Counted from the first letter of the stretch, positions 35,813 through 48,054 are shown. The stretch: 53,879 nucleotides of DNA from Rhodospirillaceae bacterium (GCA_009693785.1 SHWP01000020.1:1-53879), one strand, 5' to 3'. The notes: generated from the sequence alone by a model not told the origin. Translations and numbers: made by a program.

Positions 35813-37086
35813 GCGGGTTTGTCGCTCGCAGTGCGCCACGCCAATACCAGTGCGGCAAACAAGCAAACTGCAGCCACAATATAGGGCAAGCCCGCACCGC
35901 CATTCACCGATGTCATCGCGATACCCAAGGTGAATGTTTGCGTGAACAATAAATGGCGCGATCATCGTGGCGATGGAGGTCAGGCTCGACAACGCACCTT
36001 GCAATTGCCCCTGCTGCGAACCATCAACCGCGCGCGTGGCGATGCCTTGCATGGCTGGCCCTGCAAAGCCGAACATCGCACCAAAGGGAATGCCAGCAAC
36101 AAACTGCCAGCCTTCAGACGCAAACGCATAAATTAGGAACGACAACGCACCAAACGACACCCCCAGCACCATCGCACTGCGGTCATCCAAGCGCTTGACC
36201 ACCGGGCCGATGAACAAGGCCTGCACGACCATCGAGCAAGCGCCAACCGTGGCCAGCATCAAGCCCACCTGTTGCTCGCTCCAGGCATAGCGGACTTGCC
36301 CATAGATCACGGCAATCGCCGGGTTCACATCATGGCCCAAACGCACGAAGAACATCGCAAATCCGATCACCAGTAACGCAGGCGCGGAACGCAAAAGTTT
36401 CAGCGAGCCGAAAAAATTAGCATTGCCCCATTTGAAAGGGCTGCGGCGCTCTTTCGGAAGCGATTCCGGCAAGATGAACAAGCCATAGGCTGCGTTAAGC
36501 AAACATAACCCCGCCGACACCCAAAAAGGTGTGCGCAAATCAAAACTAGCCAAAAAGCCGCCAAATGCTGGGCCACGATGAAGCCAAATCCCCACGCCGC
36601 GCCCACAAGGCCAAAGCGCTTGGCGCGGTCTTCGGGCGCGGTCGTATCGGCGATATACGCCATGGCCGTTGGAAACCCCGACGTCGTGATGCCCGACAGC
36701 ACGCGACCGATGAACAGCCAACTCACTGTCGGCGCCAGCGCCATGAGCACGTAGTCCAGCGACAGGCCCGCCATGGAAATGAGGATTACCGGGCGGCGGC
36801 CAAAGCGGTCAGACAATGAGCCCAAAATCGGCGAGGCAATAAACTGCATCACCGCCCAGACTGTACCAAAGATGCCCAAAATCGTTGCTGCCCCCGCAGT
36901 ATCGCCGCCTTGCAGCGTGATCAGCAATTTCGGTAGCACAGGCACCATGACGCCGAAGGCCAGAGTATCAAGCAGCACGGTGACAAGAATAAAGGCGAAC
37001 GCAGCTTGGCTGGGGCGTGTCACGGTCGGATTATCTGGAAAATAAATGTGGTCCGGGGCAGATGCTAAAGCGCCCAAGTCCGCCAT
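35809..37086 (-). pseudogene. TCR/Tet-type MFS transporter, two compensating frameshifts
   Basis: A 12-span major facilitator (425 aa when repaired) of the TetA-like drug-proton antiporter group. The N-terminal part (37086 to about 36575) has LVTVLLDTLAFGVMVPVLP and motif A, GSLSDRFGRRPV. Near 36573 one C/G pair seems lost; restoring it joins WGFGFIV to GPAFGGFLASFD. The middle is in another frame to about 35947, where one extra base must be removed to join IAPFI to FTQTFTLGIAMTS. The final stop then overlaps DUF3052 as ATGA. The two changes cancel in frame but leave about 209 codons out of phase. Either a recent pseudogene or sequence error. Confidence 0.88.
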
Positions 37087-37112
37087 GCAACAGTGTGATC
37101 GGTGCGCTGGGC

Positions 37113-37670
37113 TTAGCGCGGCGGCATTGCACTTGGCAGCGGGGCGCGCGAAGGCAAACCGCCGTCAATGCCGATCCATTGCTTGGTCTTCCAGCGCATA
37201 TCCACTGTCATAAGTTCGGCGCTATGCAACACGTCAACGACACGATGAAATCGCGCGATGCGATAGCGTGGGCTTGTGCCCAGCTTTAATGGAAGCGTGA
37301 CGATCTCCAATGTCGCGGAGCGGTTGGCACTGGTTGCAAAGTTCGATGTTTCCCACATTCCACAGGGCTGGCTGGAGCACATTGTATAATCTTGGCGTAA
37401 ATTCTCGGCTACTGCGGGCGGCAAGAACGCCGATGTCGACAAGCCAGTCAAATCGCGTTGCATCAGCGCGGAAAGTGCGGTGCCCACCAACGACACGACG
37501 TTGTCGCCGGATGGATCGACGTCGTTGAACGAGATGTAGGGCTGGAAGCGCGGATCGGCACAATCCAAGAACCTCGCCGATTGAGGCACAAGCTCACATT
37601 GTCGCAATGATCGCCAATAGGGGACAAAAGCGGCGGCGGCATCGGACAACGCAAGCGCCAACTCAGGCAT
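37113..37670 (-). CDS. PAS_5-like (PF07310-type) protein
   Basis: A 185-aa soluble protein. The order YWRSLRQCELVPQSARF (about 18-34), FDVDP-like NDVDPSGDNVVSLVGTALS (about 49-67) and a central beta-rich part resemble the PAS_5 family of Alphaproteobacteria. The ligand and partner are unknown; no kinase or cyclase domain is fused. It is upstream of the MFS gene on the same strand, 26 bases away. The family call rests on recalled pattern only. Confidence 0.6.
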   Translation of the reverse strand: MPELALALSDAAAAFVPYWRSLRQCELVPQSARFLDCADPRFQPYISFNDVDPSGDNVVSLVGTALSALMQRDLTGLSTSAFLPPAVAENLRQDYTMCSSQPCGMWETSNFATSANRSATLEIVTLPLKLGTSPRYRIARFHRVVDVLHSAELMTVDMRWKTKQWIGIDGGLPSRAPLPSAMPPR

Positions 37671-37776
37671 ATTAGACCCCTTGGTATTGACTCGATACCA
37701 CTAGAATATAGCCCTAACCCGCTAGAAAATCATGTGAAATAGAGCCCCGGCCGCTCAATGAACGTCAGTAGGCCCG

Positions 37777-39522
37777 TTAAATATCGGCGTACTCGTGGGT
37801 TTCAGCCTTGCCACCCGGATGTGTGACCGCACCATCGCAAGCATCGCCCACTTGTTGCGCGTACTTCCACAACGCACCCGACTGATAATCGGTTTTACGC
37901 GGCTTCCATTTTTTAAGTCGGCGCTTCAACTCGGCCTTGGAGACTTCCAATTCAATCGTGCCCTTCACCGCATCAATGGTGATGATATCGCCATTCTTCA
38001 CCAAAGCGATGGGGCCACCCACGGAGGCTTCGGGCCCGACATGGCCGATGCAAAAACCGCGCGTTGCGCCCGAGAAACGTCCGTCGGTGATCAGCGCCAT
38101 CTTGTCGCCCATGCCTTGGCCGTACAACGCCGCCGTAGTCGATAACATTTCGCGCATGCCAGGCCCGCCGCGCGGACCTTCGTAGCGGATCACCAATACT
38201 TCGCCTTCCTTGTATTTCTTTTTCTCCACCGCCGCGAAGGCATCTTCCTCACAATCAAAACAGCGCGCGGGACCTGAGAATTTCAAATTCGTCATGCCCG
38301 CCACCTTCACGATGGCACCCTGCGGGGCCAGCGAGCCCTTCAAGCCCACCACGCCCCCGGTTTTGCTGAGCGGTTTGGTCGTGGGGTAAATCACGGTTTG
38401 GCCGGTTGGAATCTTTACATCGCGCAGGTTTTGCTCAAGCGTTTTACCCGTGACGGTCATGCAATCGCCATGCAAGTAGCCGCCTTCCAGCAGGGCTTTC
38501 AGCAACACCGACACACCGCCGATTTTATACATATCGAGCGCCAAGTATTTTCCGCCCGGCTGCAAATCAGCGATATAAGGCGTGCGCTTGAACACACGGC
38601 ACACATCATCCAACGTCATCTTGATGCCCGCTTCATGGGCCATGGCGGGCAAATGCAGGCCCGCATTCGTGGACCCGCCCGAGGCAGCGACAACAACGGC
38701 GGCATTCTCCAGCGACTTTTTGGTGACGATATCGCGCGGGCGGATGCCAGCAGCCAACAGTTCCATTACCGCGCGGCCAGAGGCGTCGGCGTATTGATCG
38801 CGGCTCTCATAGGGTGCCGGTGCGCCAGCCGAATTGGGCAGCGCCAAACCAATGGCTTCACTCACACAGGCCATGGTGTTGGCTGTATATTGCCCGCCGC
38901 ATGAGCCCGCCGAGGGGCAAGCCACGCACTCTAACTCCAGTAATTCTTTTTCCGACATGTTGCCCGCGCTGTATTTGCCGACAGCTTCGAACACGTCCTT
39001 CACACTCACGTCTTTGCCCTTGTACTTGCCAGGCAAAATGGTGCCGCCGTACATGAATACCGATGGCACGTTGAGGCGGATCATCGCCATCATCATGCCG
39101 GGCAAGCTTTTGTCGCAGCCGGCCAAGCCCACCAGCGCGTCATAGCAATGCCCGCGCATGGTTAACTCCACGGAATCGGCGATCACCTCGCGCGAGGCGA
39201 GTGAGCTTTTCATGCCCTGATGGCCCATCGCTATTCCATCGGTGACAGTGATGGTGGTGAACTCGCGCGGGGAACCGCCGCCCGCCTTCACGCCCACCTT
39301 TACGGCCTGGGCCTGGCGGCTGAGCGAAATATTGCAAGGGGCCGCCTCGTTCCAGCAGGTCGCAACACCGATTAGCGGGCGATGGATTTCCTCCGCCGTC
39401 ATGCCCATGGCGTAGTAGTAACTGCGATGGGGCGCGCGCTCGGGCCCCTCGGTCACATGACGGCTGGGCAGCTTGGCCTTATCGAACTTGGCTTTGGGCG
39501 GCTTGGAATTATCGAGGGGCAT
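37777..39522 (-). CDS. ilvD: Dihydroxy-acid dehydratase
   Basis: An Fe-S dehydratase (581 aa) of branched-chain amino-acid synthesis that turns dihydroxy-acids into 2-oxo acids. Cluster Cys and metal motifs are seen in [19 protein letters not shown] (about 129-147) and [20 protein letters not shown] (about 204-223). The ADG-type loop is near [18 protein letters not shown]. It is of the IlvD/Edd family, and the family also holds sugar-acid dehydratases such as Edd, but this length and the [10 protein letters not shown] type fit IlvD. It stands alone here. Confidence 0.93.
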   Translation of the reverse strand: MPLDNSKPPKAKFDKAKLPSRHVTEGPERAPHRSYYYAMGMTAEEIHRPLIGVATCWNEAAPCNISLSRQAQAVKVGVKAGGGSPREFTTITVTDGIAMGHQGMKSSLASREVIADSVELTMRGHCYDALVGLAGCDKSLPGMMMAMIRLNVPSVFMYGGTILPGKYKGKDVSVKDVFEAVGKYSAGNMSEKELLELECVACPSAGSCGGQYTANTMACVSEAIGLALPNSAGAPAPYESRDQYADASGRAVMELLAAGIRPRDIVTKKSLENAAVVVAASGGSTNAGLHLPAMAHEAGIKMTLDDVCRVFKRTPYIADLQPGGKYLALDMYKIGGVSVLLKALLEGGYLHGDCMTVTGKTLEQNLRDVKIPTGQTVIYPTTKPLSKTGGVVGLKGSLAPQGAIVKVAGMTNLKFSGPARCFDCEEDAFAAVEKKKYKEGEVLVIRYEGPRGGPGMREMLSTTAALYGQGMGDKMALITDGRFSGATRGFCIGHVGPEASVGGPIALVKNGDIITIDAVKGTIELEVSKAELKRRLKKWKPRKTDYQSGALWKYAQQVGDACDGAVTHPGGKAETHEYADI

Positions 39523-39593
39523 TGGAGAGGCCTTTTCGGGTCGCAGAATGGTGCGTATTCATAGGGAATTGGGCACCGAAACGCTAGCAACCT

Positions 39594-39863
39594 TTACAAC
39601 CAAAGATCACGATAAACACTGTTACGGGCGCCAAGACGAATAACAATAACGAGCAAAACGTCGTCGTGGATTTGATAGACGACACGATACTGGCCTACAC
39701 GAATTCGCCATAGATTCTTATAGCCGCGCATTTTCTTGACGCCTTGCGGACGCGGCGCGTTCGCTAGGTCTGAAATCGCCTCCGAGATGCGTTCGCGTTG
39801 TTCAGACGGCAGCCGATCAAATGATTTCTGAGCCGCGCTTTCTATGCGAATAAGATACGTCAC
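39594..39863 (-). CDS. RelE/ParE-type toxin
   Basis: An 89-aa toxin of the RelE superfamily. The pattern is a short basic protein with LPSEQRERISEAISDL (helix, about 18-33), a GVKKMRGYKNLWRIRVGQYR stretch with conserved Arg residues (about 41-60), and the VVYQIHDDVLLVIVIRLGAR strand pair at the end. RelE-type members cut mRNA at the ribosome; ParE types hit gyrase. YxVVY and the Arg pattern favour RelE. The start overlaps the antitoxin stop by ATGA. Confidence 0.9.
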   Translation of the reverse strand: MTYLIRIESAAQKSFDRLPSEQRERISEAISDLANAPRPQGVKKMRGYKNLWRIRVGQYRVVYQIHDDVLLVIVIRLGARNSVYRDLWL

Positions 39864-40321
39864 TTTTGACCCTGAAGTTTAATCCCATACTTTTTTGCAA
39901 GATCCTCCAGGCTGATCGATCCGCCCGGATTTTTTTCCATCTCTTCTTGAGCCCGTTCGGCTGCCATAACGTCGAGTTGGTCTTCGATCAACTCAATCCA
40001 TTCAATATCATCCATGGGGATGACCGCCACAAAAGGCTTGCCTCTTCGGGTTAAAACGACACGCCGTTTGGCAAAGGCAACGCGGTTCAACAACTCGGCG
40101 AAGTTTTCGCGCGCGTCGACCGTGGTCATGGTGAGGTCGTAGGTGCGCGTGGGATCGGCGGGTTTGAATAGCGGCTGGCCTTGCGCGTTCTTCACCGTGG
40201 GCGGCGCATCAATGAACGGTGCGGCTTCTTCGGCGAGGCCGTAGTTAGCGGCACCAGATGGCTTAGTTTGTTTCCGCGCAGGCTTGGACTTTCTTTTCGC
40301 TGTTGGCTTTAGCTTGGCCAT
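39860..40321 (-). CDS. Phd/YefM-type antitoxin with long N-terminal extension
   Basis: An antitoxin-like protein of 153 aa, about twice the usual length. The Phd/YefM DNA-binding domain starts near residue 65 (MTTVDARENFAELLNR) and has VVLTRRGKPFVAVIPMDD. The first 64 residues are Lys-rich and then Pro-rich, with no known domain. The long start is supported by AGGAG at 40328-40332, six bases from the ATG, and by a palindrome just upstream. The C-terminus, which usually wraps the toxin, is present. It is coupled to the toxin by ATGA. Confidence 0.87.
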   Translation of the reverse strand: MAKLKPTAKRKSKPARKQTKPSGAANYGLAEEAAPFIDAPPTVKNAQGQPLFKPADPTRTYDLTMTTVDARENFAELLNRVAFAKRRVVLTRRGKPFVAVIPMDDIEWIELIEDQLDVMAAERAQEEMEKNPGGSISLEDLAKKYGIKLQGQK

Positions 40322-40330
40322 GGGGCACTC

Positions 40331-40356
40331 CTGTACGAAATGTACGTTTCGTACAG
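40331..40356. promoter_or_regulatory. Palindromic operator of the toxin-antitoxin pair
   Basis: A perfect 10-bp inverted repeat (CTGTACGAAA / TTTCGTACAG) with a 6-base spacer that itself contains GTAC. It overlaps the edge of the antitoxin's ribosome site, 10 bases before the start. This is the expected place for autoregulation by the antitoxin or the complex; binding is inferred. Confidence 0.8.
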
Positions 40357-40388
40357 TCTAGGGCTTGGGCACCCAACGTTCAACCGTT

Positions 40389-41402
40389 TTAGGCCCCCGC
40401 CTCCAAGGCCAGGAGCGCGAAACTTGCCAGCCAGTGTTCGCCCATGTAGTCGCCCGATACATGCGCCAGCGCGCTTTTAAGGTGGATCTCGGCGGCCTCG
40501 GCGGCGATGGCACGCATGGAGGCTGAAACACCACTTTGCGCAATGCCGCGCCAACACCATGCGCGTGATAAATTTAAGCCATCAAGATGAGCAATCTTTC
40601 CATCGGTGCGGTCGCTGACCGTGGCAGGCGCAAACAGGGTTGCGGGTTGGCGCTGATTGATGTTGGGCAAGAAACCCGCAAACCAGGTTGCGAATTCATC
40701 CGCTGTTAGGGCCCGGCGCATGGCTTCGGCTTCGATGAGAGCCGATGACAGAAAATCATCGCCTGACGGTTCCCACGCTTGGCAGTCTTGATCGGCGCCA
40801 TACCAGGTGCGTAGCCGTTCGACCAACGCGGCGCGCAATGGCGCATCATCGGCGGCATCGCAATACTCCAATGCTAGCCTGGCTGCGAACGCCGTGTTGC
40901 CATGGGTGCCCGCCCGCGCGGGATAGGTCGCAAGCGGCAGATAAGCTTTGAAACGTGATGCGAACGCATCGGCCAGAGGTTTCAAATTTGCACACCAGCG
41001 CCGCCCTTCGGCACTGTGATGATGCGAGAGTTCGGACCACAGCATCAGCAGCCAAGCCCAACCATAGGGCCGCTCAAAGCCGCGTGATTCTGGGCGTCTC
41101 AAGTATGCGCATTCAACTGCGACATTCACGGGTGTGAACTGCTTATCGAACAATGCTCGCACCTCAGCGCACTCGAGCCGATCGGGAAACCGGCGCAATA
41201 AACGCGCTAATGTCCAATAGCCATGCACGCACGAATGCCAGTCGAAGCTGCCGTAAAAAATCGGGTGCTGAGCGCGCGGCGTTTGGGCATCGGCATCGCT
41301 GGCCCAAACATGATCGAGCTTATGCGGGTACTCGCGGGTCACGTGGCCCAACGCGACGCGGGTAAATGTGGTGGCGATCTCGGGCGTTAGTCTTTGCATC
41401 AC
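40389..41402 (-). CDS. DUF2891 family protein
   Basis: A soluble alpha-helical protein (337 aa) of the DUF2891 family, probably an alpha/alpha toroid. The signature FYGSFDWHSCVHGYWTLARL is near residues 48-67, and a second SLAS-like ASFALLALEAG end is seen. Its role is not established. It starts 4 bases after the DUF979 gene, as the last gene of the TPR-DUF969-DUF979-DUF2891 set. Confidence 0.88.
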   Translation of the reverse strand: MMQRLTPEIATTFTRVALGHVTREYPHKLDHVWASDADAQTPRAQHPIFYGSFDWHSCVHGYWTLARLLRRFPDRLECAEVRALFDKQFTPVNVAVECAYLRRPESRGFERPYGWAWLLMLWSELSHHHSAEGRRWCANLKPLADAFASRFKAYLPLATYPARAGTHGNTAFAARLALEYCDAADDAPLRAALVERLRTWYGADQDCQAWEPSGDDFLSSALIEAEAMRRALTADEFATWFAGFLPNINQRQPATLFAPATVSDRTDGKIAHLDGLNLSRAWCWRGIAQSGVSASMRAIAAEAAEIHLKSALAHVSGDYMGEHWLASFALLALEAGA

Positions 41403-41406
41403 ACCC

Positions 41407-42357
41407 TCAAAACGCCAGCACGTAGAGAATGATGATGTTGATGACCAGCAACGGTAATGCTGTGGGAATTTGCGCTTTAATCACGGCGTCTCGGTCTGGC
41501 AATTGCAGCAACGCCGCAGGCACGATGTTGAAGTTAGCCGCCATGGGCGTCATCAACGTTCCGCAAAAGCCCGCCAACATTCCCACCGCCCCCATGGCCG
41601 CCGGGTCACCGCCGTATTGGCCCACGATCAACGGCAACCCAATCGCTGCAGCCATGACCGGGAACGCCGCGAAGGCATTGCCCATGAGAATGGTGAACAA
41701 CGCCATGCCCAGGCAAAACGCAACCACAGCGGCAAAAGCATTGTCGGCGGGAATTACTTGGCCCGCGTACGTGCCGATCACCTGGCCAACGCCCGAGGCT
41801 GCGAACACCGCACCTAATGAGGCCAGCATTTGCGGTAATAGCGCCGCCCAGCCCACCGTATCCATGATCCGGCGGGCTTCTTGCAGTGGTGCCGTGAGAG
41901 GTGCGCGGAACCAGACCAAGGCCCATGTCGTGGCAATCAGTGCACCCAAGGCCAGCGAGATCAATGTGGCTTGGCGCGGTTGAAAGATCGGCTCGCCCAT
42001 GATTGTCGCGTCTTTCAACACCAGGCCGCCCAACAACGCGACAGCGGGAATCACAAGCGCCGGAAGAAACAATCTATTGCCGCGCATCTCGGCAAAGCGC
42101 TTGCGGGTGGGAGCATCAGTTGTGGGCGGCGCACCGCGCCCCAGAAACCCAAACCCACCAATAACGACAATGGCAATGACTAGCAGCCCGTTGACGAAGT
42201 CACTGAGGTACGAGCCAAACAGAAAACTCACCGCAGCCAGCCCCCAGAATAATGTATTCCCCCAGCGCTTCGCATTGGTGGCATCGCGCGCACTAAAATA
42301 CGCCAGCGCGCCGAAAAAGAGCCCCGCCAAAACATAGACATGCTCCAGCGTGATCAT
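41407..42357 (-). CDS. DUF979 integral membrane protein
   Basis: A polytopic inner-membrane protein (316 aa) with about nine to ten hydrophobic segments. DUF979 usually pairs with DUF969, and the two probably form one transporter. Here it overlaps the DUF969 gene by 4 bases. In other bacteria the pair is often next to a pyrrolidone-carboxylate peptidase gene; I see none here. The transported substrate is unknown. Confidence 0.87.
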   Translation of the reverse strand: MITLEHVYVLAGLFFGALAYFSARDATNAKRWGNTLFWGLAAVSFLFGSYLSDFVNGLLVIAIVVIGGFGFLGRGAPPTTDAPTRKRFAEMRGNRLFLPALVIPAVALLGGLVLKDATIMGEPIFQPRQATLISLALGALIATTWALVWFRAPLTAPLQEARRIMDTVGWAALLPQMLASLGAVFAASGVGQVIGTYAGQVIPADNAFAAVVAFCLGMALFTILMGNAFAAFPVMAAAIGLPLIVGQYGGDPAAMGAVGMLAGFCGTLMTPMAANFNIVPAALLQLPDRDAVIKAQIPTALPLLVINIIILYVLAF

Positions 42358-43049
42358 GTTTGGCCACTTTCGGCTACTTTGCGCGCGATAGCCTTATCTA
42401 AGCGCGTCAACCGGAATCCATGCACAAGGGCGGCTGCGATGGCCGTGGGAATCGCCAGCAGCGATAGTTCGAGTGGCTCGACCATCACGCCGTTCTGTTC
42501 CAAGAATCCCTTGATCAACAAAATCGACGCAATCGCGATGAAAATGTCCTCGCCAAAAAATAGCGCGATGTTATCAGCCGCCGCCGCATGGGCCCGAATA
42601 TAGAACCGCACAGGGTCGGGCAGCGGTCCAAGTTTTGCCTCACTCGCGGCCTCGGCCATGGGCGCGATCAAGGGGCGCACCATTTGCGCATGTCCGCCCA
42701 AGGCTGTCAGGCCCACTGAGGCAGCACCTTGCCGCAATAAAAAGTAAACGAGCAGCAACCGGCCCGTGGTGGCATAGGCCATGCGCGCCACCAACATGCG
42801 GGCACGTTCTTGCAAACCTTCGCGCTCCAACAGGCCAATGGCTGCGACCACCAAATACACGACGCTGACATAGCGGTTCTCGTTGAAGGCCTTGCCGAAC
42901 AGCGAGATGAGTTCCACCACGCTCATGCCCGCACCAAGGCCCGTCGCCAACGCTGAAGCAGCAATCACCAGCAGAGGATTGAGCCGCAACGCAAAGCCTG
43001 CCACCACGACGGCGATGCCAAGTAAAGCCCAAGGATGATCGGCATTCAT
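42354..43049 (-). CDS. DUF969 integral membrane protein
   Basis: The partner of DUF979 (231 aa), with about six hydrophobic segments. The HPWALLGIAVVVAGFALRLN start and GHAQMVRPLIAPMAEAASE (about 119-137), a conserved-looking loop of the family, are visible. It overlaps the upstream TPR gene and the downstream DUF979 gene by 4 bases each (ATGA), so the four genes form a tightly coupled operon. Confidence 0.87.
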   Translation of the reverse strand: MNADHPWALLGIAVVVAGFALRLNPLLVIAASALATGLGAGMSVVELISLFGKAFNENRYVSVVYLVVAAIGLLEREGLQERARMLVARMAYATTGRLLLVYFLLRQGAASVGLTALGGHAQMVRPLIAPMAEAASEAKLGPLPDPVRFYIRAHAAAADNIALFFGEDIFIAIASILLIKGFLEQNGVMVEPLELSLLAIPTAIAAALVHGFRLTRLDKAIARKVAESGQT

Positions 43050-44674
43050 ATGTTCACTTGCGCGCCCAAGGCCTGAGCCGTAACCTCGATCACGTCGGAC
43101 CAGTGACGGCGCTTAGTTTGCCAGATGTGCCGTACGCTGGGGTACCAGGGCGACACCTCGCGGCCCACGAACCAGTACCACGGGCGGCCCTCGACGCGTG
43201 GCGTAAGACAGAAGGTAGGCACGTTCAGCGCGGCAGCCATATGAACTGTCGTGTTGCTGGTGGAAATAACGGCGTCCATGGCGGCAACTTGGGCGGCGAA
43301 TAGGTCGACGTCTTTGATTGCATCGACGGCGGGGTCGACAAAAATGGTCACATCTAGTTTAGCCAATGTGTCCCGCACTTCGGCTGCCACGTCGCCGTAT
43401 TGCAAGCACACGAAGCGTACACCGGGGGTTCGCAAAATCGGCGTCCATTGATCGAGCGCCACGGATTTATTGCCACCCGCTAGCTCATTGGTGCTGTGCC
43501 ACGACAGCCCGACGATAGGCCCTGCCCCGGGCAAAGCGGCATAGCGGCTTTTCAGTTGCGCCACTTTGGCTGCATCGGCCTTCAGACACCCCGCGTGACT
43601 CGGAAACCTTTCGATGGCCGGGCGAAACGCCGGCCCCAATTCTGAAATCGAGGCTTGCACATCCACATCGGCCAAATCGACGCGGCCATAAGGCACATCT
43701 AACAGCGAGACCACCCGCACCTTTGGGAACGAGCGTTGCATCAGAGGAATCAGACGTGGCTCGCAGGCGAACACCACATGCTTGGCCGCAGCCTTCACAT
43801 CGGGCAACAGACTTGCCACTAATATTTGATCACCCAAGCCTTGGTCGGACCACACCAATATCCCTTTATCAGCCAGTGACGCCGCGCCATCCCACATCGG
43901 CTTGGGAATGCCGCCGTGCCAGCCCTTATGCGCAGGATTGACAAAGCGGGCACGATAGTCGGCCCAACCCTCCACCAACTTGCCGTGTGACAGCCGCGTC
44001 ACGCCGCGCTTTTGTTTGGCTGCTGCATCGTCGGGGCGTAGCGTTACCAGATGATCGTGGGCATCGAGTGCGGCATCGGGCCGCCCGCACCACTCGTTAA
44101 CCAGGGCCAAGTTACGCCATGGCTCGACCGCAGCCGGCTGCAGCGCCAACGCGGCCTCGAAACTTTTCTGTGCAGCGCCAAGATCGCCCAACTCAATTTG
44201 TGACGAGCCTAAATCGTTCCAGACTTCGGGATTTTTTGAATCAAGCCCCACACTGCGTGAAAAGCACGCGGCCGCCTCGGCGTGCTCGCCGCTATTGCCA
44301 TAACAGTGCCCCAACTCGGCCTGCTCGGCGGCTGTGGCGGGGCGAATGGAAAACGCCTGAGTGAAAAACTCAATGGCCTGGGGCCAACGCTGAAACTGGC
44401 GATGACAACGCGCCAGCAACAACAAGGCAACGGCGTCATTGGGAACCAACGCTAGCGCCTGCTCAAGATAGACTTGCGCCAGGATGAAATCTTTCTGGAT
44501 GAACTTGATGCGCCCCATCAGCAGTTTTTGCGCATGCCCGGCTGGATCAAGCGATAACGCTTCTTGGCACAAGGTTTCGGCCACCTCGAACGAGCCCAAA
44601 TTGATGGCCTCGCGCGCGCCGCGAATCATCAGGGCGATGGTGCTGGCAAGATCAGGCGTCGGTGCGGCGGACAT
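43046..44674 (-). CDS. TPR protein with C-terminal glycosyltransferase-like domain
   Basis: A 542-aa soluble protein. The N-terminal 230 residues are tandem tetratricopeptide repeats (about six, for example VYLEQALALVPNDAVALLLLA-type units). The C-terminal 300 residues, with WSDQGLGDQILVASLLPD (about 280-297) and a late SNTTVHMAAALNVPTFCL (about 484-501), resemble the GT9/GT41-like fold seen in many bacterial TPR proteins. Whether it transfers sugars is unknown. It is the first gene of the DUF969-DUF979-DUF2891 operon. Confidence 0.82.
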   Translation of the reverse strand: MSAAPTPDLASTIALMIRGAREAINLGSFEVAETLCQEALSLDPAGHAQKLLMGRIKFIQKDFILAQVYLEQALALVPNDAVALLLLARCHRQFQRWPQAIEFFTQAFSIRPATAAEQAELGHCYGNSGEHAEAAACFSRSVGLDSKNPEVWNDLGSSQIELGDLGAAQKSFEAALALQPAAVEPWRNLALVNEWCGRPDAALDAHDHLVTLRPDDAAAKQKRGVTRLSHGKLVEGWADYRARFVNPAHKGWHGGIPKPMWDGAASLADKGILVWSDQGLGDQILVASLLPDVKAAAKHVVFACEPRLIPLMQRSFPKVRVVSLLDVPYGRVDLADVDVQASISELGPAFRPAIERFPSHAGCLKADAAKVAQLKSRYAALPGAGPIVGLSWHSTNELAGGNKSVALDQWTPILRTPGVRFVCLQYGDVAAEVRDTLAKLDVTIFVDPAVDAIKDVDLFAAQVAAMDAVISTSNTTVHMAAALNVPTFCLTPRVEGRPWYWFVGREVSPWYPSVRHIWQTKRRHWSDVIEVTAQALGAQVNI

Positions 44675-44784
44675 GATGGGCTAAGTGTCGCGAGGAGTGG
44701 CGATGATGGCAAGCCCTAGCAGCACACTCCACATGTCACCGTGCACTTGATGCGGGGTCCAGAGCCGCACACACAGTATAAACC

Positions 44785-44817
44785 AAAAAGGCCTGGATGC
44801 CGGGTCAAGCCCGGCAT
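44785..44817 (-). terminator. Probable terminator downstream of valS, built from a REP-like palindrome
   Basis: An 8-bp perfect stem ATGCCGGG/CCCGGCAT (44797-44817, 5-base loop) is followed on the minus strand by CCAGGCCTTTTT. It lies 30 bases after valS. The outer bases GTCAT and ATCCAG match the REP-like elements near 47.6 kb. Confidence 0.65.
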
Positions 44818-44846
44818 GACAATAGTGTTTGTTGAACTGGCCTGCC

Positions 44847-47504
<2,658 letters not shown>

Positions 47505-47559
47505 GGTCTTTAGTTCACTATAATTTTAGTAGTCGCGACTGCCACTACACCCTCCCATC

Positions 47560-47589
47560 GTCATCGCCCGATTTAGTCGGGCGATCCAG
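47560..47589 (+). repeat. REP-like palindrome, first of an inverted pair
   Basis: GTCAT...ATCCAG borders enclose a perfect 8-bp stem ATCGCCCG/CGGGCGAT (47563-47585, 7-base loop). It shares the border bases with the element at 47620-47646 in the opposite orientation. Confidence 0.75.
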
Positions 47590-47619
47590 GGTTTACTGCT
47601 TCATTAAAAACAGAGAACT

Positions 47620-47646
47620 CTGGATTCCCGCTTTCGCGGGAATGAC
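47620..47646 (-). repeat. REP-like palindrome, second of an inverted pair
   Basis: The borders CTGGAT and ATGAC are the reverse complement of the first element's borders. The stem ATTCCCGC/GCGGGAAT (47624-47643) is perfect with a TTTC loop. The stem core differs from the first copy, while the borders agree. Confidence 0.78.
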
Positions 47647-48018
47647 AAGAAGGGACGCAATCGCCAGCCTTCAAGCTGCATTCGTGGGTGGGTTTAGCGG
47701 CGGTAACGTTAGAGTGCAACTGCAGCGCCTCAGTACCGTCGGTTGACATGTCCTGACCCCATCGTCGACGCCACGGCCTCTACTAGAGCCAACTGCAGTC
47801 TATGTGTGGGTTAGTTAGTGTTGTCGGAAACTCAAGTCACGCGCCCACTGAATTGATTCATTTTGTTGGCTGGGCCAAAGCCCATCCCATGATGAGCTTA
47901 ATTCGCGTTTCGACTGATCGCGACTCGAAATAAAATCAGCCTCAATCGCGCTCGCTGTACAAATTCAAACAATTCGCTGTCTGTCATATAGTTATAATTT
48001 CGCGTATTACGTGTTAGC

Positions 48019-48032
48019 GAGACATTTGTCTC
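48019..48032. promoter_or_regulatory. Short perfect palindrome upstream of the unknown gene
   Basis: GAGACA and TGTCTC arms with a 2-base spacer, 22 bases upstream of the GTG start. It may be an operator or a leader hairpin; no regulator can be named. Confidence 0.35.
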
Positions 48033-48054
48033 GATTTACGGCGAGTGATCAAAC

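Larger units (their letters stand above)
47505..48054. other. Intergenic region with inverted REP-like pair and a short palindrome
   Basis: The 550 bases between valS (-) and the unknown gene (+) hold two REP-like palindromes facing each other and a perfect GAGACA-TT-TGTCTC palindrome at 48019-48032, 22 bases before the GTG at 48055. The rest (about 47650-48010) shows no gene, RNA or strong repeat that I can support. Divergent promoters should lie here. Confidence 0.6.

Noticed and set aside
35384-36721. A 445-residue transporter-DUF3052 fusion
   Set aside because: The open frame exists only because of two indels. Restoring them separates an MFS gene and a DUF3052 gene that overlap by ATGA.
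35809-37086. Tetracycline-resistance determinant
   Set aside because: The protein belongs to the TCR/Tet-like MFS group, but nothing shows tetracycline as substrate, and the gene is interrupted.
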